Assembly (NCBI RefSeq): GCF_001619985.1
Contig: NW_017264196.1
Span: 1,736,001-1,800,000 of the forward strand
DNA from: Xylona heveae TC161
Lineage: Eukaryota; Ascomycota; Xylonomycetes; Xylonales; Xylonaceae
DNA: 64,000 bases
Direction: 5' to 3'
Positions 21,214 to 32,685 of this stretch are shown piece by piece. Under the pieces are notes generated by a model. That model ran no database searches and had not been told where the DNA came from. It worked only from the letters and a program-made list of their open reading frames with translations. The first letter of the stretch is position 1, and every line of letters starts with the position of its first letter. A program made the translations under genes and the position numbers.

Positions 21214-22362
21214 GATGGACGAGACTGTGATGTTTTTGACGGTTAAAAGAAGAAAAAAAAAAAATATTAATAAATAACAAGAATTCGACAAGGAAGAATA
21301 TCAACAAGTGCAATTTGCTATTAATTGTAGTCTTTCTGGAGTGATGAATTGGAATCTAATTATTTCACGGCCATGGACGACATCTTATATTCATAACCAA
21401 TTCCTTTGATGGCTATCGGGTTCATTTTTCTTTTTTTCCCCTTAGGCTACCGCCTTATCGCTTAGGATGATGAATGCAGGAAGATCCATGTGGAATTGTC
21501 AGCGACGAGTCACAGTGGTGGTGGGGACTTTCCGTAAAGATTCGTCCGGCGGCCGCAGTCTGCTTGGCGTTTTTCCCCCATTTTGAGTTATTTGAGTTGA
21601 CTGGACGGGGAAGGGTTGTGCCTGTTCTAACTGTAAATGGTGTAGACAGGTAGCGGGAACCCATGTGCGGACCCACCCGGCTCAATGCCGCTTGATCATT
21701 GGACCCCTTTTGGTGAGAAATCCCCATTCGGCCTCATTAATCCTCCGCGCTCCGGCTCAACGCGGCCGCATTCATTGATGATTGCAGGTTGTGCGGAGAT
21801 GCTGCATAATTAACTTTTTTGCCTGAAGAGGCAAGCCCCAGGCTTGGCGATGAGTAATGCTTCGTTGTTGGCGTTTTAGAATACCTGGTTCATGACTCCT
21901 GTCAGCCTTAATGGGAAAAGTCTGACTCCACAATTGTAAGCAGCATCCCCTGCGGCCGCCTTTTCCAAGTTTCTTTCTTTTTTTCCGTAGTTTCATCTTT
22001 AAAGCTATTTTCTGACTATCGGATCCCGGCGCTTCAGATTTCCGGTCATAGTCTTAAGTCACCATCATCTTAGCAACAGTAGGCATCATGCAAAGCAGAT
22101 CTCAGCCTTTGTAATCATCATCATTAGTCGTACTTGACCTGCTTGCGCCTCTTCCAAGGTCGTATTCTGTCAGTGCTGAGGATGACTACCTTAGATAACA
22201 TTGACATCTGCCATGACAGGTCTTCGGCTATCTGCCTTGGTCAGTGTACACGCCAATCTCCTCGTGGGGAAGATGTTACGAACGTTGGCCATGGAAAACA
22301 ACAACGTAATGGTCTCATCTCCATCTCCTTTTGCTAAATGCAATATTGGTAATCCCGCATCT

Positions 22363-22414
<52 letters not shown>

Positions 22415-22772
22415 CTATACAAGAAATACTCAAAAAGCGTCTATTCGTTACCAATGCCAGTCAGCAACAAAGCATCGAGCACCCAATTATACAAACGCCA
22501 AAAGTCTTTACCGGTTGTAGCAAGGATGGTGCCCCACGATAATAAAATCTAGACTATTCACCGATATCCGTTACTCAGAATGATCAAAACCTGACCAGCG
22601 TGAGACAATTATTCAAAGCCTCTGTTTTCTGCAGTCGGGCAGAGTCTCCTTTGCTAGCGCACGACGATCTGGCGAAGCCATATCTCTTACCAGCGAAAGA
22701 GGTGTTATATACCGGCAACCGGAACCCCATACTCCGTAGGAACGCCCGCCATCTCAACCGACCATAACCCCC
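21214..22772. other. Intergenic with CT microsatellite
   Basis: MFS promoter side plus about 1.3 kb of unassigned DNA. It holds three NotI sites (GCGGCCGC) between 21550 and 21960 and the CT tract at 22366-22412. No gene is supported. Confidence 0.5.
22366..22412. repeat. CT dinucleotide microsatellite
   Basis: About 23 uninterrupted CT units. Confidence 0.95.
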
Positions 22773-23234
22773 TCAATCGACTCCCCCCGGGTCCCGTACG
22801 ACCACAGGATCACGCGTTTCCGTGCGCTTCGACTCCAAAGGCCTCTCCTTCTTGACTTCATATTGAGGATTGCGGTCCAAGAAGCGTCTTGCCCAGTGTT
22901 CTCCGACAGTTGGAGGCGGAGTAGTCGCGTCTTCATGGCTCTCAGCGAGTATGGAGTTTGCGCATTTTTTAATCATTTCACGCGTAGTCTCCAATCCTGA
23001 ATGATTCAATCTATCAATCTCCTCTCGGAGAGCCAGCTCTTGGGCCTCATTAAGCTTCCTGTTCGTTGCGGGCCTGGTGGAGCGGGAGGCTTTCCCCTGG
23101 TATCTGGCCAGGAGCCGTCGGTAAGGTAGCCCGTTTTGCGCTGCGAATTTTCGCAGAATGACGCGCCCATTCGGCTCAAAGCGTGTCAAGGCAGCTGCAA
23201 TTTCTTCTTCTTGAAGCTGGTAATCTGCAGGCAT
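22773..23234 (-). mobile_element. Pogo/Fot-type transposase N-terminal fragment
   Basis: A 153-residue frame from the ATG at 23232-23234. It matches the DNA-binding half of fungal pogo transposases. The first helix-turn-helix is around residues 8-60 (RKFAAQNGLPYRRLLARYQG) and a Tc5/CENP-B-type HTH follows, with LREEIDRLNHSGLETTREMI and WARRFLDRNP. The usual continuation into the DDE catalytic domain is missing: the frame ends soon after ESKRTETRD. It is thus a truncated DNA transposon gene, or a short gene retaining only the DNA-binding part. I could not find terminal inverted repeats. A 5S rRNA gene lies about 420 bp beyond its 5' end. Confidence 0.75.
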
Positions 23235-23650
23235 GTGTTGCTGGTGATGCAGCGCGTCAAAAGCAGTCTGCGAAACGACCAGTCGGGGTGGTCGATTGAG
23301 AGTGTATGGTCGGTTGAGACGGCCGACAGGCCCACGCCAAACCTCTTGTCACCCGCCCATGCGTACCTTGTACGGAGAACAGTACGGGTTCGTTGGGGAC
23401 CGGCACCCCGGTAAGCGTTGGTTAAGCTTTCATAACCGAAACTCGTTCGTTCAGCCACTGGCCAGTGCGAGCAACAGGATTCGCACCTGGCACCTGGCAC
23501 AGCTGCTGCCTGGCTCAGATTTTCGTGCAAAAGACTACCAAAAAAGCGTGCCAATACAAAATCCGATTCCAGCAGAGAATAAAAAACAGGTCATAAATAA
23601 AAATGGCTTTGCTGGTTTTAGGGTGGGGGATTAAAATAAAAAAGGGGGAC
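23235..23650. other. Flank between pogo fragment and 5S gene
   Basis: Possibly the leader of the transposon. Short frames on both strands have no recognisable content. Confidence 0.35.
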
Positions 23651-23655
23651 AAAAA
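23651..23655 (-). terminator. Pol III terminator of the 5S gene
   Basis: T run directly after the 5S 3' end on the minus strand; a second T6 run follows about 12 nt later. Confidence 0.7.
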
Positions 23656-23774
23656 ACATACAACAGCGGGGATTCGCTGGTCGTCACCGACCCAACTACT
23701 AGTCCGCCGATCTGAGGCTTATGTATGGCAGAGCGGACGGGATGCCCAGTTCTCCTCAGTCTATGGTCGTATGT
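23656..23774 (-). rRNA. 5S ribosomal RNA gene (dispersed copy)
   Basis: 119 nt on the minus strand, beginning ACATACGACCATAG and ending CGCTGTTGTATGT, the fixed ends of ascomycete 5S rRNA. Helix I pairs ACATACGAC with GTTGTATGT. Helix II pairs CTGAGG with CCTCAG. Helix IV is GGTCG-GTGA-CGACC. Conserved core pieces CCCGTCCGCTC, TAGTAGTTGGGT and CCAGCGAATCCC are present. Relative to the common Aspergillus-type sequence as I remember it, helices II and IV differ on both strands so that pairing is kept, which argues for a functional divergent copy rather than a pseudogene. Internal A and C boxes are intact. 5S genes scattered singly among protein genes are usual in Pezizomycotina. Confidence 0.93.
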
Positions 23775-24669
23775 ATTAGATGTTGGCATTATTCGTGTAC
23801 ATATGCGAGCAAAAACGTTGTCGCAACTGTTCGGTTGCTTCGTGAAGCGGGTAAAGAACACTTTCAACAACGGATCAGAGCCTGCTACCCTCACTCCGGC
23901 TAAGCAAGTCTTATATAAAGTAGACTAAAACATAAGAAACCCAAACAGCCGGAACGAATAATCAATGATGCTGGATTAGCAGTTTATACAGTACTTACAA
24001 GAAAGTGTTCGTGTATTTCGAACACCAGAGCAAAATTACCTATGTTTCCCCCCCCTACACAATCTGTCTCCAAATTAATTTTGAAGGGATAAAATTTAAA
24101 CAGATGGTTTTAGAATCAGTATTCATTTTATGAGTGTGAAAATGGAATTCGACTGCACAGTCTGTGTCCCTACGGATACCTCTGTATGCTCCTTGTTTTC
24201 AACAACAGGAAAATGGCTTTATCGGCCTGTCAGTGCATCAATTAATCGGCTGGTTATGGCTCAGGAGGAATGGAGAGGTACTATTACAGCTTATGATAGT
24301 GTGATCAATTTTGAACATAAGAAATGGAGAAATGTCCGTAAATAAAAAAGCCCGAGCTCTAGCTAGAGAGCCAAGCTGGTCAAGCTTCGTACCTATGCGA
24401 TGCTGTGCAAATAAAGCGCTGAGGGCTAGAACATAATGATAAAGAGAAAATCTTTTGAACGCCGCATGAGCAACAATTGTGGGCATGGAACCGCAAGGAT
24501 GATGAAATAACCACTTTAGATAGCATACGAGGAGCTCTGCAACTCGATGCCATCTGTCCTAGAAAACGCCTCGCTCAAAATGCCCAAGAAAGCAAAAGCA
24601 AGCCAACCCAAAAGAGCAGAGGGACAAGATATTAAGCGCAAGGCAGGGAAGTGTACCTGGGGTACGCAG
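23775..24669. other. Intergenic, AT-rich
   Basis: 5' flank of the 5S gene and 3' flank of the next minus-strand gene. Short frames only (for example 24130-24345), none convincing. Confidence 0.5.
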
Positions 24670-25830
24670 TTAGTCTGGCAATTCCAGAGGCTGCGCTTCC
24701 CCAGCAGGAAATGGTAAAGGTTTCGCCTTTCTTCTGGCCGACTTTGGTGGTGGTTCCGGTACAGTAGGCAGAGATGGCCTGGCAATAGAGCCGCGCGGAT
24801 GCGGCTTGGAAAAGTTGATGTATCGTTTTCCAGTAGAAGTATAACTCACACCAGGTGCACGTTTGTCGATTGCATCTGTGGGAGATAAGTTCTTGGCTTG
24901 TGCATTCGTGATTGGCGGCTGGGATACCGGGTCCTTTGTGGACTCCAAAGACTCTGGTGATCCATCCGTGAAGATTGACATAGCCTGCACAACATCATGC
25001 TCGAAATCTTCCTCAGGTTCTTCGAGAACTGGAAGGCCTGTGCCTGATATACTGGCTGGTGCTGCTCTGGCCGGCGACAGCGACTTGGGGCTATGCCGAC
25101 CACTCTTCGTGTCGGAACTGCTTGACAAACTAGGAGGCCTTGCATTCGCACTTCTATCAGAAAAGAGCGCTTCCAAATCATCGCTCCTGTCACTAAAACC
25201 GGAAACGCGGGTGCCGTGCCGCCCACGAGTACTGTCTGAAGACACGGCCGAGGACGAAGACCGACTGGATGTTCGACCGAGTATACTTGACATGCCTGTT
25301 CCGCTTGAGATACCCGAAAGACGAGCACTTCGCCTTTGCTCCCGCTGCTGACGTTCCCGATCCCGAACAGCCTGTGGAAGTCCATCCCACTTTGAATTGA
25401 CTTTGGGTACAGATTCTGGCAGCTTTGCAGATGACACGCCCGGTAAACCGACTGCCATTGGCCGACCATTGTGAGAAGCAACTTGCCGTCTAACGTCTGT
25501 CTGGAAATTTGCAAATGCCTCTGTCGATGGCTCTTTTAACGTGAAAAAGCTGAAGAAAGATGTACCTCGCTTTTTCCCAGGTTTCTTGGAAGACGCATCC
25601 GAGCGGTGTGTGACTCGTGAAGATAACTGCTGAATGGAAGAACCATTTTCTGGGTGTAATGGTGAGGTGGGCGGCGTGGATATCGCTTGAGAAGAGACAG
25701 ATGAACCCGAGTCATTGTTTAGTGAAGCGGACAACACTCCGGCAGGTTCGGAGGAGCGGTTTCGGACGGCGGGTTCAGGAGCATGAGGCCTCGACGAAGA
25801 GCTAGAGGCCGGCGCCGTCGAGGGTTGCAT
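24670..25830 (-). CDS. Conserved fungal disordered protein, function unknown
   Basis: A single exon of about 386 residues starting at the ATG 25828-25830 (MQPSTAPASSSSS). A longer frame to 25881 exists, but its extra residues are not typical of the group. The protein is Ser/Pro/Arg-rich and mostly disordered. One block recalls conserved fungal hypothetical proteins: KKRGTSFFSFFTLKEPSTEAF near residue 88. An SR-rich segment (GRTSSRSSSSAVSSDSTRG) follows and a basic proline-rich tail (PEPPPKSARRKAKPLPFP) ends it. There is no membrane segment or catalytic motif. It could be a phosphoregulated adaptor, but that is inference only. The 5' UTR may contain an intron I cannot see. Confidence 0.75.
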   Translation of the reverse strand: MQPSTAPASSSSSRPHAPEPAVRNRSSEPAGVLSASLNNDSGSSVSSQAISTPPTSPLHPENGSSIQQLSSRVTHRSDASSKKPGKKRGTSFFSFFTLKEPSTEAFANFQTDVRRQVASHNGRPMAVGLPGVSSAKLPESVPKVNSKWDGLPQAVRDRERQQREQRRSARLSGISSGTGMSSILGRTSSRSSSSAVSSDSTRGRHGTRVSGFSDRSDDLEALFSDRSANARPPSLSSSSDTKSGRHSPKSLSPARAAPASISGTGLPVLEEPEEDFEHDVVQAMSIFTDGSPESLESTKDPVSQPPITNAQAKNLSPTDAIDKRAPGVSYTSTGKRYINFSKPHPRGSIARPSLPTVPEPPPKSARRKAKPLPFPAGEAQPLELPD

Positions 25831-28215
25831 GGACAATCTCAGTGCTCGGAGCAGCAAGAGACAAAGAGATGTCTTGTCCAAGTTTGAGCATCAGACCGCT
25901 TGAATCTTCCTTTATCGTTTCCTTCAAAAGTGGTGAGCTGTTTGCACTGCAGCGATCTTGTTATCGGCAAGTCCCAATGTCGGCCTTAGTTGTGAATCAT
26001 AAAGTTAATGGATGTGAGCTTGCTGAATAGTGGATAGAATTGAATGAAGGTATGGTATAGTATAGGCCGCAACAACGTATATAATAATAATAGCTAAATT
26101 TATTATGATTCTAGTAGGGCCAAGATCAAGCAACCGATGAATAGATCGATCAAGGATGCTCTGGTATACGGTGGAAATTTTGGGACGCTAGGTGTTAAAG
26201 GGGATTGTCACTGCTGGGAGTGTCAGCCGACAGCTTCGGAGACGGAGGGGACAGAAGGTCCAGGGGCCACAATGTTGGTATGTTCAAGGCCATCGGAAAT
26301 TTCCATTGAATAAACGCAAGTGGAGAAAATTTGCAGAACGTGGATATAGGAGAGGGAGGAAGAAAGCGAAATATCGTGGCAGGCTCACCATGACAGAAAC
26401 CAGGTAGACAGATCGGAGACTAGTCGGCAAAGCGCATCTCACCAGTGCACGTCCCTCATCGGAAAGGGTGCGAGGGGGTGTTCTCGCGTGGCACGGCGCT
26501 CCGATGCTCGTACAAGGTTATGTAGAGCAACCCGTTCAGACACAAAAGTCAAAGAAGAGCAGAGTGGTCAGCACGAGGAAGTAGGTCATGTAGTGTAAGC
26601 GTTGAAGCACAAACGGGCGCCCATGAGGGTTTAAAAATCGGGAGCGTATGGCCACCCCATTCCCCTCTCAACTGCCAGGGCACAAGCAGGGACCAAACTG
26701 CCACGAGTGACTGTCATCGCCGATCAAGTATGGGTCGCGGCAATTTGGCGTAATCGGGCCCTGAATTCCTTTCCAAGACAGTGCAGTGAGAACTCTGGGG
26801 CGTCCTGGTTTTCCAGCCAACTCAGCTGGGCTACTTTAACGCCACTGGACAGGGGCGGGGAGCGAGGTGCTTGGCCATATGATAGGCTTTGAAGGTCGGT
26901 CAGCTCTCCGGACGACCCATGGAACAGAGAAGGGTAAATTGGTGCAGATACATCCGATCGACAAAAAGAGCACGGGGTAATGACTTATGGGGGGTTGGGG
27001 TCAAGTTTATCTTGTCGGTGGCCAGGAACGGTGGTTTTGGTGTACTCGATCAAGGACGAGAGAGCGATATGTAATCTGCTTTACCGTAATGCAGCTACGA
27101 GTTACAGTGTGCGAATGTGAGAAAATCGGCTGTGGCATTTAGCACAAAAGGAGCCCACCTCCCACGCGGGATGATTCGTCCACGAGTCAAGGCCGATCTG
27201 CAATCAACCTCCTTGTTGACACAGTTGTCTTCGGTGACATGCTATTGACAATATATATGGAGCCCGACTTGGCAGATCGAATATGGGCCTCACGATAAAA
27301 AGCTGTCTCCCTGGTCAAATTCGTACGGACCGCAATCCGATGAGATCTAATGGACCTTAACCATTACTCTAGCTGTGCTTTTGGTCAGGGTTCCTTGCAC
27401 GAGGGACGAATGACATGACCAAGACGTGGCTTTGGGATTGACGCCGTCTGTTCTTGCTACCCGCGCTTCTCGCTCGGTCCTTCCTCATACAGCCATCATC
27501 TCCTTTAGCGCGTGGCCTGGAGCGATTCGCGTATCTCAACCCACACTGTGGTCCACTTGGTCTCTTTTCTTCGCCATGAAGATGCTGGCTTGGCACTTCA
27601 GATTCGGCCGTCGCCTTTCTTTCCCCGAACGAGAGTTCCACCACTCTTCTTTCATCTCTTCCATAAGCTTTCCACCCGCCTTCCCGGATGCCACGCGTTC
27701 AATCACTCAGATCTCCAATCACTTGCGCAATCAAACTGATCTGCTTCACGCAATGATAAGCCAATTGGGCAAATAACCAGCGTCGGTAAATGTTTTTACT
27801 CTGTAGGAGAGCAGACTTATATGGCGACTCTGATGGTCTCTAAAATTATGAAACACATGTGACGATTCTTCAAGAAGGGTCATCGGATCCGTGGACATCC
27901 GTTAGCATACGTTCCCAAAATGTTGAAGGGAGACCCCCCGTACTTAGGACAAACTCCAGATCTCCAGTAAAAAAAAGGGTGACATCTGATGGATGCACAT
28001 TTGGTGAAATGGATACTTTGTACTCGCTCACAACTGCGACGATTGTGAAGTCGGCATGAAATCATCTGGTGTTTGACTGTGCTTCTTCGCCTCAACCTTC
28101 TTCTTTCGGTTCGACATGACCATCTTAGTCATATTCGTTCCTTCCCGCCTGCTTTCAATCAACGGCAATCGCCGTTCCTTCTTCAGTCATCCATCATTCC
28201 ATTATTCATGATCTT
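25831..28215. other. Intergenic, 2.4 kb, divergent promoters
   Basis: Upstream of two divergent genes. Short frames at 26192-26407 and 27426-27776 have no recognisable content. No RNA gene or element is seen. Confidence 0.45.
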
Positions 28216-29049
28216 ATGGCAGCAGCGGCCATGCCTGGTCTGCCTGCGCCGCCCAGTACGGCTTCAGGACCATCTTTTAACAACGATGCGATGGAATTCA
28301 AGGGCAAAGATGGTTCATCGCACAGCATGGACTCTCCGCCACGACCTCCAGTATCACCCATTACGCCTGTGATTCCGCTAGCGACGCTCGCGGATCCACC
28401 AGCACGTCAGGGACCAAGAATTGTTCCACCTGGCGATACGGAGCCCGCGGGACCTTCAGAGCCCAGTTCAGATTTCATCCCACAGCCGCCCTCAGAGCCA
28501 ATATCTGAGGTAGAAAACCCAGACGCGATTGCGCTACGGTCCGCCATCTCTATCCTCCAGATCCAAAAACAGCGCAGCAAAGAAGATATTAAGACGCTTG
28601 AGCGTTTAAAACAAGCTGCACTTCGCCGCCCAGAAGCATTTGCTCAGGAGTTGGCGACCGGCCGTATTGGGCGAACACAGGGGGCCGGTACTCTAGGTGA
28701 CCTTGTTTCTAGCTCTAACGCAAACTCGGCGAGTCCGGAGAAAGACGATGAGGACGAAAACGAAGACGAGGAAGAGGAAGAGGAAGAGAAAGAGGAAAGC
28801 GGCGCAGAGTTTGGAAATATCCCAGCACCTCAAAATGTGATACGGTGTCCGCCCATTAACTGGGCTCAATACCACGTGGTCGGAGAGTCTCTAGACAAGC
28901 TCCACGAGGAGCAGCGGGCGAGGCCGTCTCCAGGGGAACCTCAGCGTGACAATCCTGCTGACCGACATGTCATCGCTGCGCCATACCGGCCGCTGGTGGA
29001 CAAGGTCGATCCTCCGATGAGGACGCGCAGCGTGTCACGAAGGGAGTAA
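28216..29049 (+). CDS. Conserved fungal protein with coiled coil and acidic tract, function unknown
   Basis: A single exon of 277 residues from the ATG at 28216. A proline-rich N-terminus leads to a helical block, IALRSAISILQIQKQRSKED then IKTLERLKQAAL (about 112-145), likely a coiled coil. A 15-20 residue Asp/Glu run follows near 185. The C-terminal block is strongly constrained: PQNVIRCPPINWAQYHVVGE, then LDKLHEEQRARPSPGEP, then HVIAAPYRPLVDK and a basic end. I have the impression of a widely conserved fungal hypothetical protein with these same blocks, but cannot name a function. There is no signal peptide or membrane segment; it is likely nuclear or cytosolic. Confidence 0.75.
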   Translation: MAAAAMPGLPAPPSTASGPSFNNDAMEFKGKDGSSHSMDSPPRPPVSPITPVIPLATLADPPARQGPRIVPPGDTEPAGPSEPSSDFIPQPPSEPISEVENPDAIALRSAISILQIQKQRSKEDIKTLERLKQAALRRPEAFAQELATGRIGRTQGAGTLGDLVSSSNANSASPEKDDEDENEDEEEEEEEKEESGAEFGNIPAPQNVIRCPPINWAQYHVVGESLDKLHEEQRARPSPGEPQRDNPADRHVIAAPYRPLVDKVDPPMRTRSVSRRE

Positions 29050-30130
29050 TCTTGGCACGAGACTGGACTGAGAATAGTTTATCCAAGGACCCTGATCCTA
29101 TGAGAGGAAATGGGGACATGGGAAAAAAGCATTCATGACATGATTTACATTGTCTCTTTACGAAGTTTATTCGATCTGATACCCGGACGGGAACGAATCC
29201 CACGGATGAGCAAGGCGTTGGTTAAAGGTTATATGTTTAGAATGTATTCATTTATCAGACAACCGGTCTAAAATGAATGGTTCGATTACGAAGTATTGAA
29301 ATTATGGAATCAAATTCAGGTAGTCTGGCCTACTTTTTGTCTCTTGTGAGATGAATCGCATTATAATTTAACTTGGTGTCCGGGGGCCCTATGGTCAAAA
29401 ATGTTCTGCTTACATTTTTAAACGCATCTCCCCGCAATGAAAATAATCCTTTTCCAGGATTAAAAATACAATCAAGAGACGCTTTGGAGTTAGTTTCTTG
29501 ATTTCCTTAATTGTTTTACGGAATAATACAAATGAATAAACTGTCTGTGTATCTTCGCGGACTCCGCCGGCGGTAGAGATCACCGATGTCGGGGACTTGT
29601 CGTCGCGACGTCATAACGTCATTAGCCGTTTGGCGGGGCTTGTCCCTTTGATGCATATCTCATCATCCCATCAGCGATGATGATGGAATTTCCCCACCAT
29701 CCAGCAAATGGGAAATTTGAAAATCGTCATACAAAGTACCCCATAACTGATTAGGTCTTGTAGCTTGCTTTGTCCCAGTAGTCGTAGTTAAATTTTGCCA
29801 AGACCTACCTACATAGACTTTATTTCCATTCTCTAAACTATCCATACATTCTGCTACGATAACCTGTCATACAAACACTCTCCTCCATCTCATCAATCTT
29901 CTTCTATATTACCTCCGTATATTTTGACGAACTAAGCTGTCGTATTCTCTATTCACCTTTGAAAGTCCTAATCTCTCTGACTACATTGGACGTCCATCGA
30001 CTCTGTCCCTCTCTTCTCTCTCGAGCACACACCCTCGAGCACATCTCTGCGCAAAACACAATTCAAAGCTTCCGCCTACCAGAGGTTCTTTACCACACAT
30101 TACCAAAACCCTGAAATCAAAATCAACAAA
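29050..30130. other. Intergenic
   Basis: 3' flank of the preceding gene and promoter of the next plus-strand gene. A pyrimidine-rich stretch occupies about 29870-30050, typical of a fungal promoter or leader. No gene is seen. Confidence 0.5.
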
Positions 30131-30884
30131 ATGGATCCAACTGCCCGCCCTCAACCCACTGAAGCCCAAGCCTACACTACCGCCGGCAACCCCGTGCAGC
30201 ACACGCCCGCCGAGTCCGCCGCCGCCGACCGCACGGCCAACATCCACACCACCAAGATTGCGCACCGCGAGGCCGGCGACGTCGCGTCCGACCACCCTGC
30301 CTCTTCTGCGCTCATGTCTGGTACTCAACAAGGTCAAAAGAATGACAATGTGTCGATTCCGCCTGGGATTGGACTCGGCCAAGACGACCCTGTATGTATT
30401 TTCCCTATATTCCCTTAAGTTCCTTTCCCTATGTTCTTTTCCTCGTGTTCTTTTCTATGTCCTCCTGGCCTCTGCATTTGATCTCATTTTATTCTCTATT
30501 CATTACCTTGGGCGCTTGGCGTTGGACGTTGGCTTGATTGATAAATCATCTTCGTATCTTCGTATTTCCTACCTTCATACTTTCGCATCTCGTATCTTGC
30601 ATCTCCCATCTTCGTGCTTCGTATTCGTATCTAACAGGACAAAATAGATTGACCCACTGGAGGGCGAGAAAATGCACACCTACGGCGAAGGCGAAGTGCG
30701 CGCGGCGCAGGACCACAAGACGGGCACGGGCGCCGAGAAGAGCCTGACCAGCGACCTGGATCGCAAAAAGGCCGAGCAGGAGCCGCGCAGACACGAAATC
30801 CAGGCGCAGCGTGCGGCGGGGCTGGATATTGACGGCGCGCTGGGACAGCGGGGCGGGCCGGCGACGGTGCAGGGTCATAATTAA
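30131..30884 (+). CDS. Small hydrophilic conserved fungal protein, function unknown
   Basis: Exons 30131-30391 and 30648-30884 join in phase (donor GTATGT, acceptor AAATAG, intron about 256 bp) into 165 residues. The protein is very hydrophilic, low in Cys and aromatics, and rich in Gly, Ala, Thr, Asp and Gln. Blocks include DRTANIHTTKIAHREAGDVA, SDHPASSALM, IPPGIGLGQDDPIDPLEGEK, SDLDRKKAEQEPRRHEI and GLDIDGALGQRGGPATV. This composition resembles hydrophilins and LEA-like stress proteins, which protect proteins during drying or osmotic stress, but that role is inference. There is no signal peptide or membrane segment. Few other interpretations fit the open, well-spliced frame. Confidence 0.8.
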
Positions 30885-31808
30885 TTTGCCATGCTCATTG
30901 CTGTTGCCTGTTGTGGTTATTATGGTCATTATGGTCAAGGTGTAGTTTTATTTTGTAGCATATATCCTTGCTTTGGTTTATTATGAAAGATATGTCAATT
31001 ATACCTGTATATCGTATTCTGTATTCGTATTGATTTTAGATTATCATGATTGATTGACGGTTGATTGATTGGATATGCTTCTCTGTTCCGGATAAAATAC
31101 ACGTCAAATTCGAGTTTATAACAGCAAGGGAAGGCGAGAAGTTGTGTATCGTTTATTTTTACTTTGATTCATTTTCTTTTGCGGTATACACGATTAAGAA
31201 ATACGCCGGATTGAACCCGAAATACCGTCTTCAACTCCAGAAAGTAAATAAAGAAAGGTGCACTGAAGTCCCAGTTCAGAAGCACTCCGGGAAGTAGAGA
31301 TAGATTCCAGAGATTGGTGAATCTACAGTGGAGCTGAGCGGCGGCATCAGTGCTGCGAGATATTCCATGATGACAGTGTTGACTTGGAAGAGGTCTGAGA
31401 TAGAGGTATGGGTATCTATGACATTATCGTTTTGACAGTACGTGTGTTGAGTGTGATTTCCTCAAAGGATATAAGGATGTACGCGCCACTGAGGACGCAA
31501 TAATGGAATGGTCGAGAAGAGGCATAGGCTGTCTGGGACAGGGCGTTGATATTGTATAGCCACTGTGCATTGGTATGCACGGCGTCGCGATACGTCTGCT
31601 GTGCGGAGGATCGTACGGAGAACCCAGCAATCCCAAAATCAAAGTCTGCCGAGACGGAGAAATCTTCCCACCTTGACGTTCTGCCTCTGGTGTCGGGAAA
31701 AGGTAGATAATTTCTTCGATGTCTCCGATTTTCGGCGAGGTTGCGCAAGTTGTTTGGTGCAAGTGGCACAGGTGGAGGAAAAAGAGACTTGTCAAAAAAT
31801 TAACAAGA
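30885..31808. other. Intergenic between convergent genes
   Basis: 3' flanks of the hydrophilic-protein gene and TAF3. Overlapping minus-strand frames at 31416-31864 look like chance. Confidence 0.5.
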
Positions 31809-32685
31809 TCATTCCTGCATAGTATCATCATCTGAATGTTGTGCTGTCTTTGCAGTCGCGCCATTTGAGGCTGATATTGACTCCGAACGCGACGTTAGCA
31901 TTCCTCCTGGTGACGACAAAGAAGACTCGTCCACATCCATTTGCGAATCTGCAGAATTTCCAGACTTGTTCGATTTTGATCTTGACTTCAAAGAAGCAGC
32001 GGCTTCGGTTCGTGCTCGTTCCCGGGCAAGATCTTGCCATGCTTGAATGGTCTCGGCTTGCCCGCCTTCAATCTTGATGGGCCTGTCGTCTGCGAATTTA
32101 CCCAGTGCGGTGCCTTGGTATCGCGACTCTTCGCCCGTTTTGGAGTGTTTCTTTTTCAGAGCTGTACTCGTGTTAGCAATATTGACTTAAGGAAGATATC
32201 GTAATAATGTTGATAACACGCAGAGTTCAAAAAAAAAAAAAAAAACTTGTAAAAAGGGAAATCTCACCTGTCAAATAGTCTTCTCTCTCTTCCAGAGAAT
32301 CCATATCCGGCTGGCCCGTTTCTCCCACGAGACCCGCTATTCTACGAATTTCTCGATTCACATCACCCTTTGCCCATTCCAAAAATGCGTCTATGCCTCG
32401 TAAATCTTCATCGCCATGCCATTCCTCGTCTACCACGCCCATTTCAGGCTGAAACAGTCCGAGGTCCTGCATGGCCATGCGGACGTCTGTAATGTCGGGA
32501 GCAAAATCATTGTGATTATTAAAGGCATGTGATGCGGTTGTTGAAGAGAGAAGAATAAGGTAGCGTGCTGCGAGATCAACAACGGTGTCGAGCACCGAAG
32601 GGCGTGTCGTATGGAAGCCGGCTGCACGGAGAATGTGCAGGATCGGAGGGCGCAGGAGCGCTATGTGCAGAGCTTGCGAGGACAT
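31809..32685 (-). CDS. taf3: TFIID subunit TAF3-like, histone-fold (Bromo_TP) protein
   Basis: Exons 32268-32685 and 31809-32161 join in phase (donor GTGAGA, acceptor GTACAG) to 256 residues. The N-terminal 75 residues form a bromodomain-associated histone fold: LHIALLRPPILHILRAAGFH, then LDTVVDLAARYLILL and DVRMAMQDLGLF. This is the domain by which TAF3 pairs with TAF10 in TFIID. A conserved follow-on motif is AFLEWAKGD. Exon 2 has GEESRYQGTALGKFADDRPI and a basic/serine tail. No PHD finger is present, as in other fungal TAF3 proteins. A related SAGA protein is the alternative, but length and order favour TAF3. It is divergent from TAF7. Confidence 0.8.

Noticed and set aside
31180-31270. 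B-box-like GGGTTCAATCC on the minus strand, possible tRNA
   Set aside because: No acceptor, D or anticodon stem can be formed around it.
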